Source: Faecalispora jeddahensis (GTDB lineage: Bacteria > Bacillota > Clostridia > Oscillospirales > Acutalibacteraceae). From it: a stretch of 59,402 nucleotides of DNA. Shown one piece after another: positions 58,531 through 59,402 of the stretch. The notes under the pieces were generated by a model, which worked only from the letters and a program-made list of their open reading frames with translations, did no database searches and was not told the DNA's origin. The stretch is taken from NCBI RefSeq assembly GCF_000577335.1, contig NZ_CBYL010000022.1, forward strand, positions 1 to 59,402. Reading direction: 5' to 3'. Position numbers and translations under genes: made by a program. Within the stretch, counting starts at the first letter, position 1, and each line of letters begins with the position of its first letter.

Positions 58531-58677
58531 CTTACAGACAGGGCAAAGCGGGCCGGGTTCCTTAAAAAATTTGAATCTCAACCATCATCATTCCCAATGA
58601 TTGATCTGCATGCTTTTCAAAACCGCGGGCCTCCCCCGGCACCGTGGTCCCGGCTCCGCCGCGCCGTTGTCTGTAAG
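58531..58677. repeat. Long inverted-repeat pair
   Basis: CTTACAGACA (58531-58540) and TGTCTGTAAG (58668-58677) are exact complements. Just inside, GCGGGCCGGG pairs with CCCGGCTCCGC with one bulge. The segment would fold into a long hairpin or domain in RNA from either strand. Confidence 0.6.
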
Positions 58678-58728
58678 AATAAAACTGCCGCACGAATCGC
58701 CCCGGTGTGGCTGACCGGCCCTTGGCCG

Positions 58729-58765
58729 AAAGCGCCGTCCCTCCCCGAGGGACGGCGCTTCTTTT
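58729..58765 (+). terminator. Terminator just before the composite repeat
   Basis: AAAGCGCCGTCCCT / AGGGACGGCGCTT, then CTTTT. It abuts the type B palindrome. Confidence 0.8.
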
Positions 58766-58807
58766 GCAGGCTGAGCCTGCACGCACGTCACGGCAGGTTA
58801 AACCTGC
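58766..58807. repeat. Composite palindromic repeat, inverted copy
   Basis: Type B GCAGGCTGAGCCTGC (58766-58780), a 12-base spacer, and type A GCAGGTTAAACCTGC (58793-58807). On the other strand it has the same order and spacer length as the copy at 13894-13937. Confidence 0.85.
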
Positions 58808-58959
58808 ATATAAGTAGCGGGACAGCTTAAAGAAAACCCTCCGCTTCGCGCTCCATTCGTCGCGCGTGCGCTGGCTATCTTCACGCGGAAACAACCTTCT
58901 ATATAATCAATATTTTTTCTTCACAGATTTCCTCTCTAAATTCTGCTGGCGCAGGGCTT

Positions 58960-59112
58960 GCCCCTCGTGCCGGGGCGGGCACTACCTTTCGTGAAAGGAC
59001 GAAAGGTAGCAAAGGCCTTCCAAAGGGCACCTTTGGAATCCGTTCGGGGAACAAGTTCCGGAATGCAACGCCGAAAGCTACTGAAAAGGCGCTCCAATAA
59101 AAATGCCCACTC
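58960..59112. repeat. 153-base dispersed repeat, copy 2
   Basis: Same length and same orientation as 13585-13737. Begins GCCCCTCGTGCCGGGG and ends ATGCCCACTC. Confidence 0.85.
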
Positions 59113-59197
59113 TCCTATCAACAGCAAATCAAAAGTTTAGTTCTTTTGTCCGTCGGCGAGCATTTTCAGAGCACTCTCGTTGGCTCGCAGTTTTCAG

Positions 59198-59212
59198 GTG
59201 CGGCTTCGCCGC
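59198..59212. repeat. GTGCGGCTTCGCCGC palindrome
   Basis: A GCGGC/GCCGC stem with a TTC loop, found also at 13544-13558 beside the other 153-base repeat, but on the opposite side of it. Confidence 0.65.
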
Positions 59213-59283
59213 ATTTTTTTGTTGGCTTGAGAGCACTTTCCGTACCATTTGCAGACGTGAAAGCTTCCCTTACGCACTCGCTT

Positions 59284-59308
59284 CACGCGCAGGCTGTGCC
59301 TGCGCGTG
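59284..59308. repeat. Type B-like palindrome variant
   Basis: CACGCGCAGGC / GCCTGCGCGTG with a three-base centre. Related in sequence to GCAGGCTCAGCCTGC. Confidence 0.6.
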
Positions 59309-59402
59309 GAACAGAACCAGAGCGGGAGCTTCTCCCGGTTTCCAAAGGCAGAGCCTTTGGTCGTTGAGAGGGAGTTCCAAGGGGGAGAGAATCGAAACTC
59401 GG

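Larger units (their letters stand above)
57963..59402. other. Repeat- and RNA-rich region without protein gene
   Basis: The last 1.4 kb has no open frame with family similarity, good start and ribosome site. From left to right it holds two terminators, a promoter and candidate RNA (58233-58526), an RNA-like inverted-repeat region (58531-58677), a terminator, the composite palindromic repeat, a 153-base repeat, further palindromes, and a tail (59309-59402) cut by the window edge. Confidence 0.7.

Noticed and set aside
58283-58894. Several open frames of 60-110 codons in the repeat region
   Set aside because: They cross palindromes, terminators and RNA-like helices, have no ribosome site and no conserved motif.
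1-59402. CRISPR arrays or rRNA genes
   Set aside because: No regularly spaced direct repeats and no rRNA-like sequence were seen anywhere in the window.

Overview
The window looks like a piece of chromosome from a spore-forming anaerobic Firmicute, most likely a moderately high-GC Oscillospiraceae/Ruminococcaceae-type clostridium. Reasons: a YpeB spore-germination protein, RicT, an AdhE fermentation enzyme with Rex-like sites, rubrerythrin, a CIRCE-controlled Hsp20, AGGAGG-type ribosome binding sites and sigma-A promoters, and gene neighbourhoods known from Bacillus/Clostridium. The genus call is inference.

Layout. (1) 1-4.5 kb, minus strand: ruvC-ruvA-ruvB-glmM-rRNA methyltransferase. (2) 4.8-8.0 kb: ypeB, a DUF4349 lipoprotein and a GNAT acetyltransferase. 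(3) 8.1-16.6 kb, minus strand: the whole arginine pathway as argCJBDF and argGH, separated by a repeat-rich gap, with a candidate ARG box upstream of argG. (4) 16.9-19.5 kb: flavin reductase, CIRCE-hsp20, and an IS3-family element that split the two arms of the hsp20 terminator. (5) 19.5-24.4 kb: an ABC importer with two tandem solute-binding lipoproteins, each with its own promoter. (6) 24.7-29.6 kb: thioredoxin, CoA-disulfide reductase-rhodanese, a Crp/Fnr regulator, and small housekeeping or orphan genes. (7) 29.9-41.8 kb, minus strand: a ten-gene catabolic locus. (8) 42.2-50.5 kb: adhE, a glutamate-synthase-like oxidoreductase, and small regulators and membrane proteins. (9) 50.6-58 kb: tRNA-Arg, HD-GYP protein, then the conserved yaaO-darA-holB-ricT-(ferredoxin)-trmN6-rsmI block and rubrerythrin. 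(10) 58-59.4 kb: no protein gene, but promoters, terminators, RNA-like structures and dispersed repeats.

The most interesting system is region 7. It encodes a sugar-type ABC importer (binding protein, an ATPase-permease fusion and a second permease), an NAD-dependent enzyme resembling D-apionate oxidoisomerase, a split transketolase, an amidohydrolase, a D-2-hydroxyacid dehydrogenase, glycerate 2-kinase and a GntR/FCD regulator. On paper these fit one route: D-apionate is oxidatively isomerised to 3-oxo-isoapionate; the transketolase removes a C2 ketol unit and leaves hydroxypyruvate; this is reduced to glycerate and phosphorylated. The two redox steps balance, and no sugar-acid kinase or decarboxylase is needed. 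The pathway is a prediction.

A second theme is a family of short palindromes (GCAGGTTTAACCTGC and GCAGGCTCAGCCTGC types). They lie exactly at gene 3' ends: they supply the stop codon of the first gene and of argH, and they abut the CCA of tRNA-Arg.
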